DNA of 13,781 nt, taken from contig JAUXNZ010000174.1 in assembly GCA_030682595.1 (NCBI GenBank), forward strand, positions 1 to 13,781. The letters are read 5' to 3'. The notes under the pieces were generated by a model. It was not told the DNA's origin. It saw only the letters and a list, made by a program, of their open reading frames with translations, and ran no database searches. Each line of letters begins with the position of its first letter. The stretch's first letter is position 1. This stretch comes from Rhodocyclaceae bacterium. GTDB lineage: Bacteria; Pseudomonadota; Gammaproteobacteria; Burkholderiales; Rhodocyclaceae. This document shows, in pieces, positions 1-9,881 of the stretch. Both the position numbers and the translations under genes were made by a program.

Positions 1-2603
<2,603 letters not shown>

Positions 2604-2631
2604 AGCGCCAACCCTGCGCCATGCAATGCAC

Positions 2632-2660
2632 TTGCAGCAAGGGAGTGTTTCGTTTATAAC
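2632..2660 (+). promoter_or_regulatory. Putative sigma70 promoter of dksA
   Basis: A TTGCAG -35 hexamer (2632-2637) and a TATAAC -10 hexamer (2655-2660) are separated by exactly 17 nt in the alaS-dksA gap. The expected start near 2667 gives a leader of about 19 nt before the dksA ATG. A 5-bp inverted repeat (TGCAA 2622-2626, TTGCA 2632-2636) overlaps the -35 and could be an operator, but it is short enough to be chance. The promoter would let dksA be expressed independently of alaS. Confidence 0.65.
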
Positions 2661-2685
2661 GTCGTATTTTTTGAGCGGATCAAAG

Positions 2686-3111
2686 ATGGCCGAAGAAGTT
2701 CTGCACAAGCAATTCTCCCCCTACGTTCCCAAGAAGAACGAGGAGTACATGAGCGCGAAGCAACTCGCGCATTTCCGGAAAATTCTGGATGCTCTCAAAC
2801 TCGAACTGGCGGGTGATATCGAGCGGACAGTGCATACCATGCAAGACGAGGCAACGGTATTCGCCGACCCGAATGATCGCGCCAGCCAGGAGTCCGATAT
2901 CGCCCTCGAACTGCGCAACCGCGACCGCGAGCGGCGGCTGATCAAGAAGATCGACGAGTCGATTGCGCTGATCGAAGGTGGCGAATATGGCTACTGCGAG
3001 AGTTGCGGTGTTGAAATTGGTCTGAAGCGCCTCGAAGCGCGCCCGACCGCAACCATGTGCATCGACTGCAAGGAACTTGAAGAGCGGCGCGAGAAACAAA
3101 TAGCGAAGTGA
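2686..3111 (+). CDS. dksA: RNA polymerase-binding transcription factor DksA
   Basis: DksA enters the RNA polymerase secondary channel and, with ppGpp, represses rRNA and ribosomal-protein promoters and activates amino-acid genes. The protein has 141 residues from the ATG at 2686. The frame is open further upstream, but that part overlaps alaS and the promoter and is not DksA-like. The coiled-coil tip has DPNDRA with Asp61, Asp64 and Ala66, equivalent to E. coli Asp71, Asp74 and Ala76. The zinc finger is a four-Cys CESC/CIDC type (Cys104, 107, 125, 128). LELRNRDRERRLIKKI matches the family closely. The E. coli protein has 151 residues, so the N-terminus here is about ten shorter. The ribosome binding site is weak (GAGCGG before CAAAG-ATG). 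The gene ends before a bidirectional terminator facing pnp. Confidence 0.97.
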   Translation: MAEEVLHKQFSPYVPKKNEEYMSAKQLAHFRKILDALKLELAGDIERTVHTMQDEATVFADPNDRASQESDIALELRNRDRERRLIKKIDESIALIEGGEYGYCESCGVEIGLKRLEARPTATMCIDCKELEERREKQIAK

Positions 3112-3119
3112 AGGTTTTC

Positions 3120-3157
3120 GGCGCAACCCAACCTGGGCACAACGCAGGTTAAGCGCC
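3120..3157 (+). other. Weak stem-loop after dksA
   Basis: Nested inverted repeats just past the dksA stop: GGCGC (3120-3124) with GCGCC (3153-3157), and AACCTG (3130-3135) with CAGGTT (3145-3150). Only TTT then CC follows, so it is a poor intrinsic terminator. It could protect the 3' end of the dksA mRNA or be incidental. Confidence 0.3.
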
Positions 3158-3187
3158 TTTCCGCAGCCAAAAGCCGCGGACCTTGAA

Positions 3188-3221
3188 AACAAAAAAGGAC
3201 GCCGTGGCGTCCTTTTTTGTT
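3188..3221. terminator. Bidirectional intrinsic terminator between dksA and pnp
   Basis: A perfect inverted repeat with arms 3188-3203 and 3206-3221. The GC core is GGACGCC / GGCGTCC, flanked by six A on one side and six T on the other, so each strand reads a GC hairpin followed by a T run. It sits 76 bases past the dksA stop and 17 bases past the pnp stop on the other strand, ending both convergent transcripts. Confidence 0.93.
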
Positions 3222-3237
3222 GTTGCGAAAACCCCGC

Positions 3238-5349
3238 TTACTGCGCGGCAGCCTCGCCAGCCGCTTCGGTCAGCAGCGCCTTCATGGAAAGACGCACACG
3301 GCCCTTGTCATCGGTCTCGATGACCTTGACGCGCACCAGTTGGCCTTCCTTCAGGTGATCGGCAACGGCATTGACCCGCTCGTTGGCGATCTGGGAAATG
3401 TGCAGGAGACCATCCTTACCCGGCATGATCTGGACGATGGCGCCAAAGTCCAGCAGACGCAACACCGTGCCTTCGTAGATCTTGCCGACCTCGACTTCGG
3501 CGGTGATATCCTCGATGCGCTTTTTGGCGACCTGCGCGGCGTCGGAATTGACGGAGGAAATGGTCACGTTGCCGTCTTCGCTGATGTCGATGACGCAGCC
3601 GGTTTCCTCGGTCAGGGCACGGATCACCGCGCCGCCCTTGCCGATCACATCACGGATTTTCTCGGGATTGATCTTGATCGTGATCATGCGCGGCGCATAG
3701 TCGGAGACGTCCTGGCGATGCCCGCCCATCGAGGCATTCATGATGCCAAGGATATGCAGGCGGGCCTCGTTGGCCTGGGCCAGCGCGACCTGCATGATTT
3801 CCTTGGTGATGCCCTGAATCTTGATGTCCATCTGCAGGGCAGTTATGCCAGTTTCAGTACCCGCCACCTTGAAGTCCATGTCGCCGAGGTGATCCTCGTC
3901 ACCGAGGATATCGGTCAGCACGGCAAAGCGGCTGCCTTCCTTGATCAGGCCCATGGCGATGCCGGCGACGTGCGACTTGAGCGGCACGCCGGCGTCCATC
4001 AGGGCGAGCGAACCGCCGCACACCGAAGCCATCGATGAGGAACCATTCGATTCGGTGATTTCGGACACCACGCGCATCGAATAGCTGAAATCTTCCGGAG
4101 ACGGCAGTACGGCAAGCAGAGCGCGCTTGGCCAGGCGGCCGTGGCCGATTTCGCGACGCTTCGGGCTGCCAACGCGGCCGGTTTCGCCGGTGGCGAAGGG
4201 GGGCATGTTGTAGTGAAGCATGAAGCGATCGCGATGTTCGCCCTGCAGGGCGTCGATGATCTGCTCGTCACGGCCGGTGCCCAGCGTGGCGATGACCAGC
4301 GCCTGGGTTTCACCGCGGGTAAACAAGGCCGAACCGTGGGTGCGCGCCAGCACACCGTGGCGGATGGCGATCGGGCGCACGGTGCGCGTGTCGCGGCCGT
4401 CGATGCGCGGCTCGCCATTGAGAATCTGGCTGCGCACAATCTTGGCTTCGATTTCGAAAATCAGGTTGCCGACATACGTCGCATCGGGGGCGCCCTCGCC
4501 AGCACAAATCGCCGCAATGGTCTTGCTCGTCACTTCGCGGCACGCATTGGTGCGCGCCTGCTTGCTGGTGATGCGGTAAGCGTCGCGCAAGGGAGCTTCG
4601 GCCAGCGCGGCGACCTTGGCGATCAAGGCCTCGTCCTTGGCCGGCGGCTGCCAGTCCCATTCGGGCTTGCCGGCCACTTCGACCAGTTCGTTGATGGCAT
4701 TGATGGCGATCTGCATCTGCTCGTGGCCAAACACCACCGCGCCGAGCATGACCTCCTCGGACAATTGCTGGGCTTCGGATTCGACCATCAGCACGGCGGC
4801 CTGGGTGCCGGCGACGACGAGGTTGAGCTGGCTCTCGGTCAACTGGCTGAACGTCGGGTTCAGCACATACTGCCCGCCGATGTAAGCCACGCGCGCGGCG
4901 CCGATCGGGCCGCTGAAGGGGATGCCGGAAATCGCCAGCGCCGCCGATGCACCGAGCATCGCCGGGATGTCCGGGTCGACTTCGGGGTTGGAGGACAGCA
5001 CATGGATGATGACCTGTACCTCGTTGTAAAAGCCGTCTGGAAACAGCGGGCGGATCGGCCGATCGATCAGCCGCGAGGTCAGGATCTCCTTCTCGGAGGG
5101 ACGGCCCTCGCGCTTGAAGAAGCCGCCGGGGATGCGGCCGGCCGCATAGACCTTTTCAACGTAGTCGACCGTCAGGGGGAAAAAGTCCTGCCCCGTCTTG
5201 GCGACATCCTTGGCCACGACAGTGGCAAGCACGACGGTGTCATCGACGTTCACCAGCACGGCGCCGGTTGATTGGCGCGCGATCTCGGCGGTTTCCAGTG
5301 TTACGGTATGGGCGCCGTAGGCAAAGCTTTTCTTGATGGGTGTCAGCAC
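3238..5349 (-). CDS. pnp: Polyribonucleotide nucleotidyltransferase (PNPase)
   Basis: A phosphorolytic 3'-5' exoribonuclease, trimeric and a usual degradosome partner, that degrades mRNA and makes heteropolymeric tails. I place the start at the GTG at 5349-5347 (M-LTPIKKSFAYGAHTVTLE). It gives 703 residues, matches family N-termini and has AAAGGAA five bases upstream; the longer frame to 5400 adds 17 unrelated residues lying in the structured leader. Domains in order are RNase PH 1, a helical linker, RNase PH 2 with GSSSMASVCGGS and LGDEDHLGDMDF (Asp484 and Asp490, equivalent to E. coli Asp486 and Asp492), a KH domain with GKGG, and a C-terminal S1 domain (KDGLLHISQI). It is the last gene of the minus-strand cluster, 78 bp after rpsO with no terminator between. 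Confidence 0.97.
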   Translation of the reverse strand: MLTPIKKSFAYGAHTVTLETAEIARQSTGAVLVNVDDTVVLATVVAKDVAKTGQDFFPLTVDYVEKVYAAGRIPGGFFKREGRPSEKEILTSRLIDRPIRPLFPDGFYNEVQVIIHVLSSNPEVDPDIPAMLGASAALAISGIPFSGPIGAARVAYIGGQYVLNPTFSQLTESQLNLVVAGTQAAVLMVESEAQQLSEEVMLGAVVFGHEQMQIAINAINELVEVAGKPEWDWQPPAKDEALIAKVAALAEAPLRDAYRITSKQARTNACREVTSKTIAAICAGEGAPDATYVGNLIFEIEAKIVRSQILNGEPRIDGRDTRTVRPIAIRHGVLARTHGSALFTRGETQALVIATLGTGRDEQIIDALQGEHRDRFMLHYNMPPFATGETGRVGSPKRREIGHGRLAKRALLAVLPSPEDFSYSMRVVSEITESNGSSSMASVCGGSLALMDAGVPLKSHVAGIAMGLIKEGSRFAVLTDILGDEDHLGDMDFKVAGTETGITALQMDIKIQGITKEIMQVALAQANEARLHILGIMNASMGGHRQDVSDYAPRMITIKINPEKIRDVIGKGGAVIRALTEETGCVIDISEDGNVTISSVNSDAAQVAKKRIEDITAEVEVGKIYEGTVLRLLDFGAIVQIMPGKDGLLHISQIANERVNAVADHLKEGQLVRVKVIETDDKGRVRLSMKALLTEAAGEAAAQ

Positions 5350-5354
5350 AGCAA

Positions 5355-5398
5355 TTCCTTTCAAAAAGGAAGCCGGCACAGCCTGTGGCCGCACCGGC
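5355..5398 (-). promoter_or_regulatory. pnp leader hairpins in the rpsO-pnp junction
   Basis: Two stems lie between rpsO and pnp on the minus strand. The upstream one pairs 5398-5394 with 5376-5372 (GCCGG/CCGGC) and 5387-5384 with 5380-5377 (CACA/TGTG), with a 6-nt bulge. The next is a perfect 7-bp inverted repeat TTCCTTT / AAAGGAA (5371-5365 with 5361-5355) with a 3-nt loop. Its 3' arm is the pnp Shine-Dalgarno sequence. In E. coli the pnp leader is a stem cut by RNase III and is the site of PNPase autoregulation; an equivalent role here is inference. Confidence 0.5.
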
Positions 5399-5427
5399 AA
5401 AGCAATCGGGTAAGGTGCAAAGGGGCG

Positions 5428-5697
5428 TTACTTGCGGAGGCCGAGACGCGCAATCAGCGCACGATAGCTGTCGGCGTTCTTGCCCTTGAGATAGTCAAGC
5501 ATCTTGCGGCGCTGGCTGACCATCTTGAGCAGGCCGCGGCGGGAATGGTGATCCTTGACGTGGGCCTTGAAGTGACCGGTCAGGTCGTTGATGCGCGCGG
5601 TGAGGAGCGCGACTTGCACTTCGGGGGAGCCCGTGTCGCCCTGGGCACGCTGGAAATCGCTAACAACTTTCGCCTTGTCGGCGGTAGTAAAGGCCAT
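5428..5697 (-). CDS. rpsO: 30S ribosomal protein S15
   Basis: Primary-binding small-subunit protein that contacts 16S rRNA helices 20-22 and bridge B4. From the ATG at 5697 (MAFTTADKAKVV) it is 89 residues, exactly the family length. An upstream in-frame ATG would add only six residues (MMRERT) that overlap the ribosome binding site. Recognisable blocks are DTGSPEVQVALLTARINDLT, HFKAHVKDHHSRRGL and VSQRRKMLDYL, the RNA-binding core. GAGA lies 7 nt before the start. The gene has its own promoter right after truB and a leader that can fold over the start region, a common theme because S15 represses its own translation in several bacteria. Confidence 0.98.
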   Translation of the reverse strand: MAFTTADKAKVVSDFQRAQGDTGSPEVQVALLTARINDLTGHFKAHVKDHHSRRGLLKMVSQRRKMLDYLKGKNADSYRALIARLGLRK

Positions 5698-5705
5698 GGT
5701 TCTTT

Positions 5706-5756
5706 CTCTCATCAAACGCTGGGTTAAAAAACAGGCGCGGCCCCGGTTTGATAGAG
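5706..5756 (-). promoter_or_regulatory. rpsO leader stem covering the ribosome binding site
   Basis: On the minus strand CTCT-ATCAAAC (5756-5746) pairs with GTTTGAT-G-AGAG (5717-5706): 11 bp with one bulged G. The intervening 28-nt loop (5745-5718) is GC-rich at first and then has a T6 run. The 3' arm runs into the GAGA that serves rpsO, nine bases before the ATG. This is a plausible site for S15 autoregulation. The family precedent is known, but the structure is an eyeballed prediction. Confidence 0.45.
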
Positions 5757-5784
5757 CGCTGCACCCGCGGAAAAAAGAGGGCGG

Positions 5785-5814
5785 ATTATATACGAATCAA
5801 TTTGTTGCGATCAG
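5785..5814 (-). promoter_or_regulatory. Putative rpsO promoter with GC-rich discriminator
   Basis: A perfect TATAAT -10 (minus strand, 5790-5785) begins seven bases past the truB stop. The best -35 is CTGATC (5814-5809) at 18-nt spacing, matching only TGA of TTGACA, with an AT-rich spacer. The sequence after the -10 is CCGCCC, a GC-rich discriminator of the kind seen in ppGpp/DksA-inhibited ribosomal promoters. The predicted start is near 5778, giving a leader of about 80 nt. Confidence 0.6.
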
Positions 5815-6726
5815 CCTTTTAGCTTCTAGCCAGCCGTCGGCCGTGATCTCGCCCAGCCCGATAAAACCCTGCGGTCCGAAGAGACGATATTGGCGGGACG
5901 ACGCCAAAAGTCGGCGCTGGCAGGACGGCGTCCCGGTACAGAGAACTGGCTGGCCTTGCAAGATGCGCGCGGTTTCCATTTCATTCAGTTGCGCGATGGG
6001 CAATTCGGCCAACAAGGTATCAGGCGGTTGCAGCAGGCTATCGCGGGTTTCAGCCGGCAATGCTTCGATGGCCTCCAGAGTGATTGCCTGCGCCAGATCC
6101 AGCATGCCGACCCGGGTGCGGCGCAAGGCGGCCAGATGCGCACCGCAGCCGAGTGCGCTGCCGATGTCCGCCGCGAGGGTGCGCACATAGGTGCCCTTGC
6201 TGCAATCGACTGCAAGGTCGAAGGTATCACCGCGCCAGCCGAGCAGGTCGAGCGCGTGGATGGTCACCCGGCGTGGCATCCGGTCAACCTCGATCCCCTG
6301 CCGGGCGAGTTCATACAGCGGCGTGCCGTCCCGCTTCAGGGCGGAATACATCGGCGGCACCTGCTCGATTGCGCCAGTAAAGCGGGGCAGCACGGCGCGC
6401 AGGTCGGCCTCGGTCGTGGTGACGGGATGGGTCGCGAGCACCTGGCCTTCGGCATCGGCGGTGGCGGTAACCACGCCCAGCTTCACCGTTGCCAGATAGG
6501 TCTTGTCGGCATCCAGCAAGGTGCTGGAAAACTTGGTGGCTTCGCCGAAGCACAGCGGCAACAGCCCGGTGGCGAGCGGGTCGAGCGTGCCGGTATGGCC
6601 GGCCTTGGCGGCATTGAACAGCCAGCGGGCTTTTTGCAGCGCGGCGTTCGAACTGATGCCCAATGGTTTGTCGAGCAGCAGCACGCCGTCCACCTTGCGG
6701 CGCGGCGGCCGACGCGGCTTATTCAC
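5797..6726 (-). CDS. truB: tRNA pseudouridine(55) synthase TruB
   Basis: Converts U55 in the T-loop of elongator tRNAs to pseudouridine and also acts as a tRNA chaperone. It has 309 residues. The catalytic motif GHTGTLDPLATG carries Asp49. Other family blocks are KTYLA, VPPMYSALKRDGTPLYELARQG, CSKGTYVRTLAADIG and LGCGAHLAALRR, followed by a C-terminal PUA-like region (FIGLGEI near the end). The start is GTG at 6726-6724, supported by alignment to the usual short basic N-terminus before VDGVLLLDKP. It lies inside the end of rbfA (8-nt overlap) with no good Shine-Dalgarno sequence, so translation is probably coupled. Confidence 0.97.
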   Translation of the reverse strand: MNKPRRPPRRKVDGVLLLDKPLGISSNAALQKARWLFNAAKAGHTGTLDPLATGLLPLCFGEATKFSSTLLDADKTYLATVKLGVVTATADAEGQVLATHPVTTTEADLRAVLPRFTGAIEQVPPMYSALKRDGTPLYELARQGIEVDRMPRRVTIHALDLLGWRGDTFDLAVDCSKGTYVRTLAADIGSALGCGAHLAALRRTRVGMLDLAQAITLEAIEALPAETRDSLLQPPDTLLAELPIAQLNEMETARILQGQPVLCTGTPSCQRRLLASSRQYRLFGPQGFIGLGEITADGWLEAKRLIATN

Positions 6727-7123
6727 CGTCGGGCTTGTCCAGTGCGCGGTCTGACAAAACGGCCGCGTCGATCAGATTCGACAGGCGCGTGCCGCGCTCG
6801 ACCGAGGCATCGAACACGAAATGGAGTTCGGGGATGTGATGGATGTGCAGGCGGCGCCCCAACTCGCGCCGCAGGAAGCCAGCGGCGTGCGCCAGTCCCT
6901 TGGCGATTTCCGGCCCGCGCTCGGCCCCGGCCAGCGAGGTGTAGAACACCTTGGCATGGGTGTAGTCGGCGGAAAGCTCGATGTCGGTGATGGTGACGAG
7001 CGGCAAGAGTTGCGCCACGCGCGGGTCCTTCACCTGCCGCAGCAAGTCGACGAGATCGCGGCGGATCTGCTCCGCCACGCGCTCGCCGCGCGCAAAACCC
7101 TGCACCTTTTGCCGTCCCGCCAT
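6719..7123 (-). CDS. rbfA: 30S ribosome-binding factor RbfA
   Basis: Cold-shock-associated assembly factor that binds immature 30S subunits near the 16S 5' end and helps mature helix 1. It has 134 residues from the ATG at 7123 and a type-II KH-like fold. Family landmarks are RVAEQIRRDL near residue 15, DPRV, LVTITDIELSADYTHAKVFY and the C-terminal HIHHIPELHFVFD. It lies 17 nt after the infB stop and ends inside the start of truB. No convincing Shine-Dalgarno sequence is visible, which suggests coupling to infB translation. The infB-rbfA-truB order is widely conserved. Confidence 0.96.
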   Translation of the reverse strand: MAGRQKVQGFARGERVAEQIRRDLVDLLRQVKDPRVAQLLPLVTITDIELSADYTHAKVFYTSLAGAERGPEIAKGLAHAAGFLRRELGRRLHIHHIPELHFVFDASVERGTRLSNLIDAAVLSDRALDKPDGE

Positions 7124-7140
7124 CGTCGATTTTCAGTGAA

Positions 7141-9870
7141 TCAAGACAATGAACGGGCGACTTCTTGAATCTCGAACACTTCGAGATGATCGCCTTCATT
7201 GATGTCATTGAAGTTTTTCAGGGACAGGCCGCACTCGAAGCCTTCCTTCACCTCGCGCACGTCGTCCTTGAAGCGCTTGAGCGAATCGAGTTCGCCGGTA
7301 TGGAGCACCACGTTGTCGCGCAGCAGGCGCACCTTCGCGGAACGCCGGACGACGCCCGCGGTCACCATGCAGCCCGCCACCGCGCCGACCCTGGAAATGC
7401 GGAACACCTGGCGGATCTCGACCATGCCGATCACGCTTTCGCGCTTCTCGGGCGCCAGCATGCCCGACAGGGCCGCTTTCACCTCATCGACGGCATCGTA
7501 GATGACATTGTAGTAACGGATATCGACGCCGAAGTTTTCGGCCGCCTTGCGCGCGCCGGCATCGGCGCGCGTGTTGAAACCGATGATGACGGCTTTCGAA
7601 GCCTGCGCCAGGTTGACGTCGGACTCGGAAATGCCGCCCACCGCGGCGTGGATGACATTGACCTTGACCTCGTCGGTCGACAGCTTGACCAGGGACTGCG
7701 CCAGTGCTTCCTGCGAGCCCTGCACGTCGGACTTGATGATCAGCGCCAGGGTCTTGACCTCGCCCTCGCCCATCTGTTCGAAGATGTTTTCGAGCTTGGC
7801 CGCCTGTTGCTTGGCCAGCCGCACATCGCGGAACTTGCCCTGGCGGAACAGGGCGATCTCGCGCGCCTTCTTTTCGTCGGCCAGCACCATCGCTTCGTCG
7901 CCGGCGGAAGGCACATCGGACAGGCCTTGAATCTCGACCGGAATCGACGGGCCGGCGGCATCGATCGGCCGACCGACTTCGTCGAGCATGGCACGCACCC
8001 GGCCAAACACCTGCCCGCACAGCAACACGTCGCCGCGCCGCAAAGTACCGGATTGCACCAGCACAGTCGCCACCGGGCCCTTGCCCTTGTCCAGGCGCGC
8101 CTCGATGACGAGACCCTTGGCGAACGAATCTACCGAGGCCTGCAGTTCCAGCACCTCGGCCTGCAACAGGACGTTTTCCAGCAACGCGTCGATGCCCTGC
8201 CCCGTCTTGGCGGAGACCGGCACAAACGGCACGTCGCCGCCATACTCTTCGGGCACCACGCCTTCAGCGACCAGTTCCTGACGGACGCGATCGGGGTTGG
8301 CATCGGGTTTATCGACCTTGGTCAGCGCCACCACCAGTGGCACGTTGGCCGCCTTGGCATGATGAATCGCTTCCTTGGTCTGCGGCATGACACCGTCGTC
8401 GGCGGCAACCACCAGAATCACGATGTCGGTTGCCTTGGCGCCGCGCGCGCGCATCGCTGTAAAGGCCGCGTGGCCCGGCGTATCGAGGAAGGTCACCATG
8501 CCACGCGGGGTTTCGACGTGGTAGGCGCCGATGTGCTGGGTGATGCCGCCCGCCTCGCCCGCCGCCACCTTGGCGCGCCGGATGTAGTCGAGCAGCGAAG
8601 TCTTGCCGTGGTCGACGTGGCCCATCACCGTCACCACCGGTGCGCGCGGCGACATTGCGGCATCCTTGTGCTCGGCCGGCGTCTCGTCGAGGAAGGCATC
8701 CGGATCGTCAAGCTTGGCGGCAAACGCCTTGTGGCCGAGATCCTCGACGATAATCATCGCCGTTTCCTGATCGAGATGTTGGTTGATGGTAACCATCATG
8801 CCCATCTTCATCAGCGCCTTGATGACCTCGGTGGCCTTGAGCGACATCTTGTGGGCCAGATCGGCCACCGAGATGGTTTCGGGCACATGCACCTCGCGCA
8901 CCACCTGTTCGACCGGCTGGGGCGCGGCGCGCTCTTCCTCATGATTGCGACCATGGCGCCCGCCCACTTTGGGCCCGCCGCGCCAGCCGCCCGTGCCGCC
9001 CTTGACGTCGCCGCGCGTCTTGATGCCGCCACCACGACGATTGCGCTCCGCCTCGCTCTTCAGCGTGGCCGCCGATTTGCCGGCATCGGCTTTCTTGCGC
9101 GGCGCGGCGGCGGGACTGCCCGCCGGCTTGTGCAGGGTGCCGGAAACGCTGGCGGATCCGGCATCAGCTGGCGGCGCGGCGACTTGTATCGCTGCGACAG
9201 CTTCGGCTTGCGCCTGTTGTTTCTGCAAACGCACCTCGGCTTCGGCACGGGCTGCGGACGCCTTGGCTTCACGCGCCAGTTTCTCTTTCAACTCGGCCGC
9301 CTGGATCGCGGCAAGCCCGGCCTGACGGCGGGCTTGCTGCTCGCGCAGCGCGGCTTGCTCGGCATTTACAACCACGAAGGGCGCAGCGGGCACGGCGCGT
9401 GCAGCCGCGGGGGGGGCCTGTACGATCGGAACGACCGGGGTGGTCGGAGCGACCTCGACGACTGGCGCCTCGATTACCGCCTCGATTACCGCCTCGGGTA
9501 CCGCTTCGGGTACCGCCTCGGGTACCGCCTCGATTACCGTCTCGGGTACCACCTCGGCCACCACCTCGGCTTCGCGCTTGACGAAGGTGCGCTTCTTGCG
9601 CACCTCGACCTGGATCGTCCGGGCCTTGCCCGAGGAATCGGCGGCCTTGATTTCAGAGGTCTGCTTGCGGGTCAGGGTGATCTTCGCCTTGGGCGCGATC
9701 TCGCCATGCGATTTGCGCAAGAATTCGAGCAGGTGGGTCTTGTCCTGCTCGGTCAGCATGTCGCTGCTGGATTGTTTGATCACACCGGCTTTGGCCAGTT
9801 GCTCGATCAGGGCCACCGGCGGCATTTTCAGCTCCGCGGCAAACTGGGAAACACTCATCTGGGTTGACAT
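7141..9870 (-). CDS. infB: Translation initiation factor IF-2
   Basis: GTPase that brings fMet-tRNA to the 30S start site and promotes subunit joining. It has 909 residues, close to the E. coli length of 890. In order: an IF2-N helical module (FAAELKMPPVALIEQLAKAG), a long low-complexity linker with a V-P/I-E-A repeat around residues 108-135 and Ala/Lys/Arg-rich segments, a second IF2-N module (ISVADLAHKMSLKATEVIKAL), then the G domain. G1 is GHVDHGKT (417-424), G2 GGITQHIG, G3 DTPGH (463-467) and G5 SAK. G4 reads TKVD (517-520) where NKxD is nearly universal. Domains II to IV follow, ending with the fMet-tRNA-binding region. The ATG at 9870 has a strong AAGGAGG Shine-Dalgarno sequence overlapping the nusA stop. 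Confidence 0.97.
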   Translation of the reverse strand: MSTQMSVSQFAAELKMPPVALIEQLAKAGVIKQSSSDMLTEQDKTHLLEFLRKSHGEIAPKAKITLTRKQTSEIKAADSSGKARTIQVEVRKKRTFVKREAEVVAEVVPETVIEAVPEAVPEAVPEAVIEAVIEAPVVEVAPTTPVVPIVQAPPAAARAVPAAPFVVVNAEQAALREQQARRQAGLAAIQAAELKEKLAREAKASAARAEAEVRLQKQQAQAEAVAAIQVAAPPADAGSASVSGTLHKPAGSPAAAPRKKADAGKSAATLKSEAERNRRGGGIKTRGDVKGGTGGWRGGPKVGGRHGRNHEEERAAPQPVEQVVREVHVPETISVADLAHKMSLKATEVIKALMKMGMMVTINQHLDQETAMIIVEDLGHKAFAAKLDDPDAFLDETPAEHKDAAMSPRAPVVTVMGHVDHGKTSLLDYIRRAKVAAGEAGGITQHIGAYHVETPRGMVTFLDTPGHAAFTAMRARGAKATDIVILVVAADDGVMPQTKEAIHHAKAANVPLVVALTKVDKPDANPDRVRQELVAEGVVPEEYGGDVPFVPVSAKTGQGIDALLENVLLQAEVLELQASVDSFAKGLVIEARLDKGKGPVATVLVQSGTLRRGDVLLCGQVFGRVRAMLDEVGRPIDAAGPSIPVEIQGLSDVPSAGDEAMVLADEKKAREIALFRQGKFRDVRLAKQQAAKLENIFEQMGEGEVKTLALIIKSDVQGSQEALAQSLVKLSTDEVKVNVIHAAVGGISESDVNLAQASKAVIIGFNTRADAGARKAAENFGVDIRYYNVIYDAVDEVKAALSGMLAPEKRESVIGMVEIRQVFRISRVGAVAGCMVTAGVVRRSAKVRLLRDNVVLHTGELDSLKRFKDDVREVKEGFECGLSLKNFNDINEGDHLEVFEIQEVARSLS
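9467..9550 (-). repeat. 12-bp minisatellite in infB (7 units)
   Basis: Seven consecutive 12-bp units of plus-strand form gcctcgggtacc or gcctcgattacc with single-base variants; one or two more degenerate copies extend to about 9574. On the coding strand each unit gives the tetrapeptide Val-Pro/Ile-Glu-Ala in the flexible IF2 linker. The period is a multiple of three, so unit gain or loss keeps the frame. Confidence 0.9.
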
Positions 9871-9874
9871 ATCG

Positions 9875-9881
9875 CCTCCTT
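9875..9881 (-). promoter_or_regulatory. Strong infB Shine-Dalgarno overlapping the nusA stop
   Basis: AAGGAGG lies four bases before the infB ATG, and its first two A are the last two bases of the nusA TAA. Ribosomes ending on nusA are positioned to re-initiate on infB, consistent with coupled expression. Confidence 0.85.

Noticed and set aside
5350..5400. Longer pnp starting at 5400
   Set aside because: The 17 extra residues are not PNPase-like and are coded by the structured leader. The GTG at 5349 has a good Shine-Dalgarno sequence.
7165..9867. A 900-codon open frame antisense to infB, plus similar long antisense frames over nusA, pnp, truB and rluB
   Set aside because: Their codon boundaries mirror those of the real genes. 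High-GC codon bias leaves the opposite frame free of stops. The translations are His/Leu/Asp/Gly-rich with no recognisable domain.
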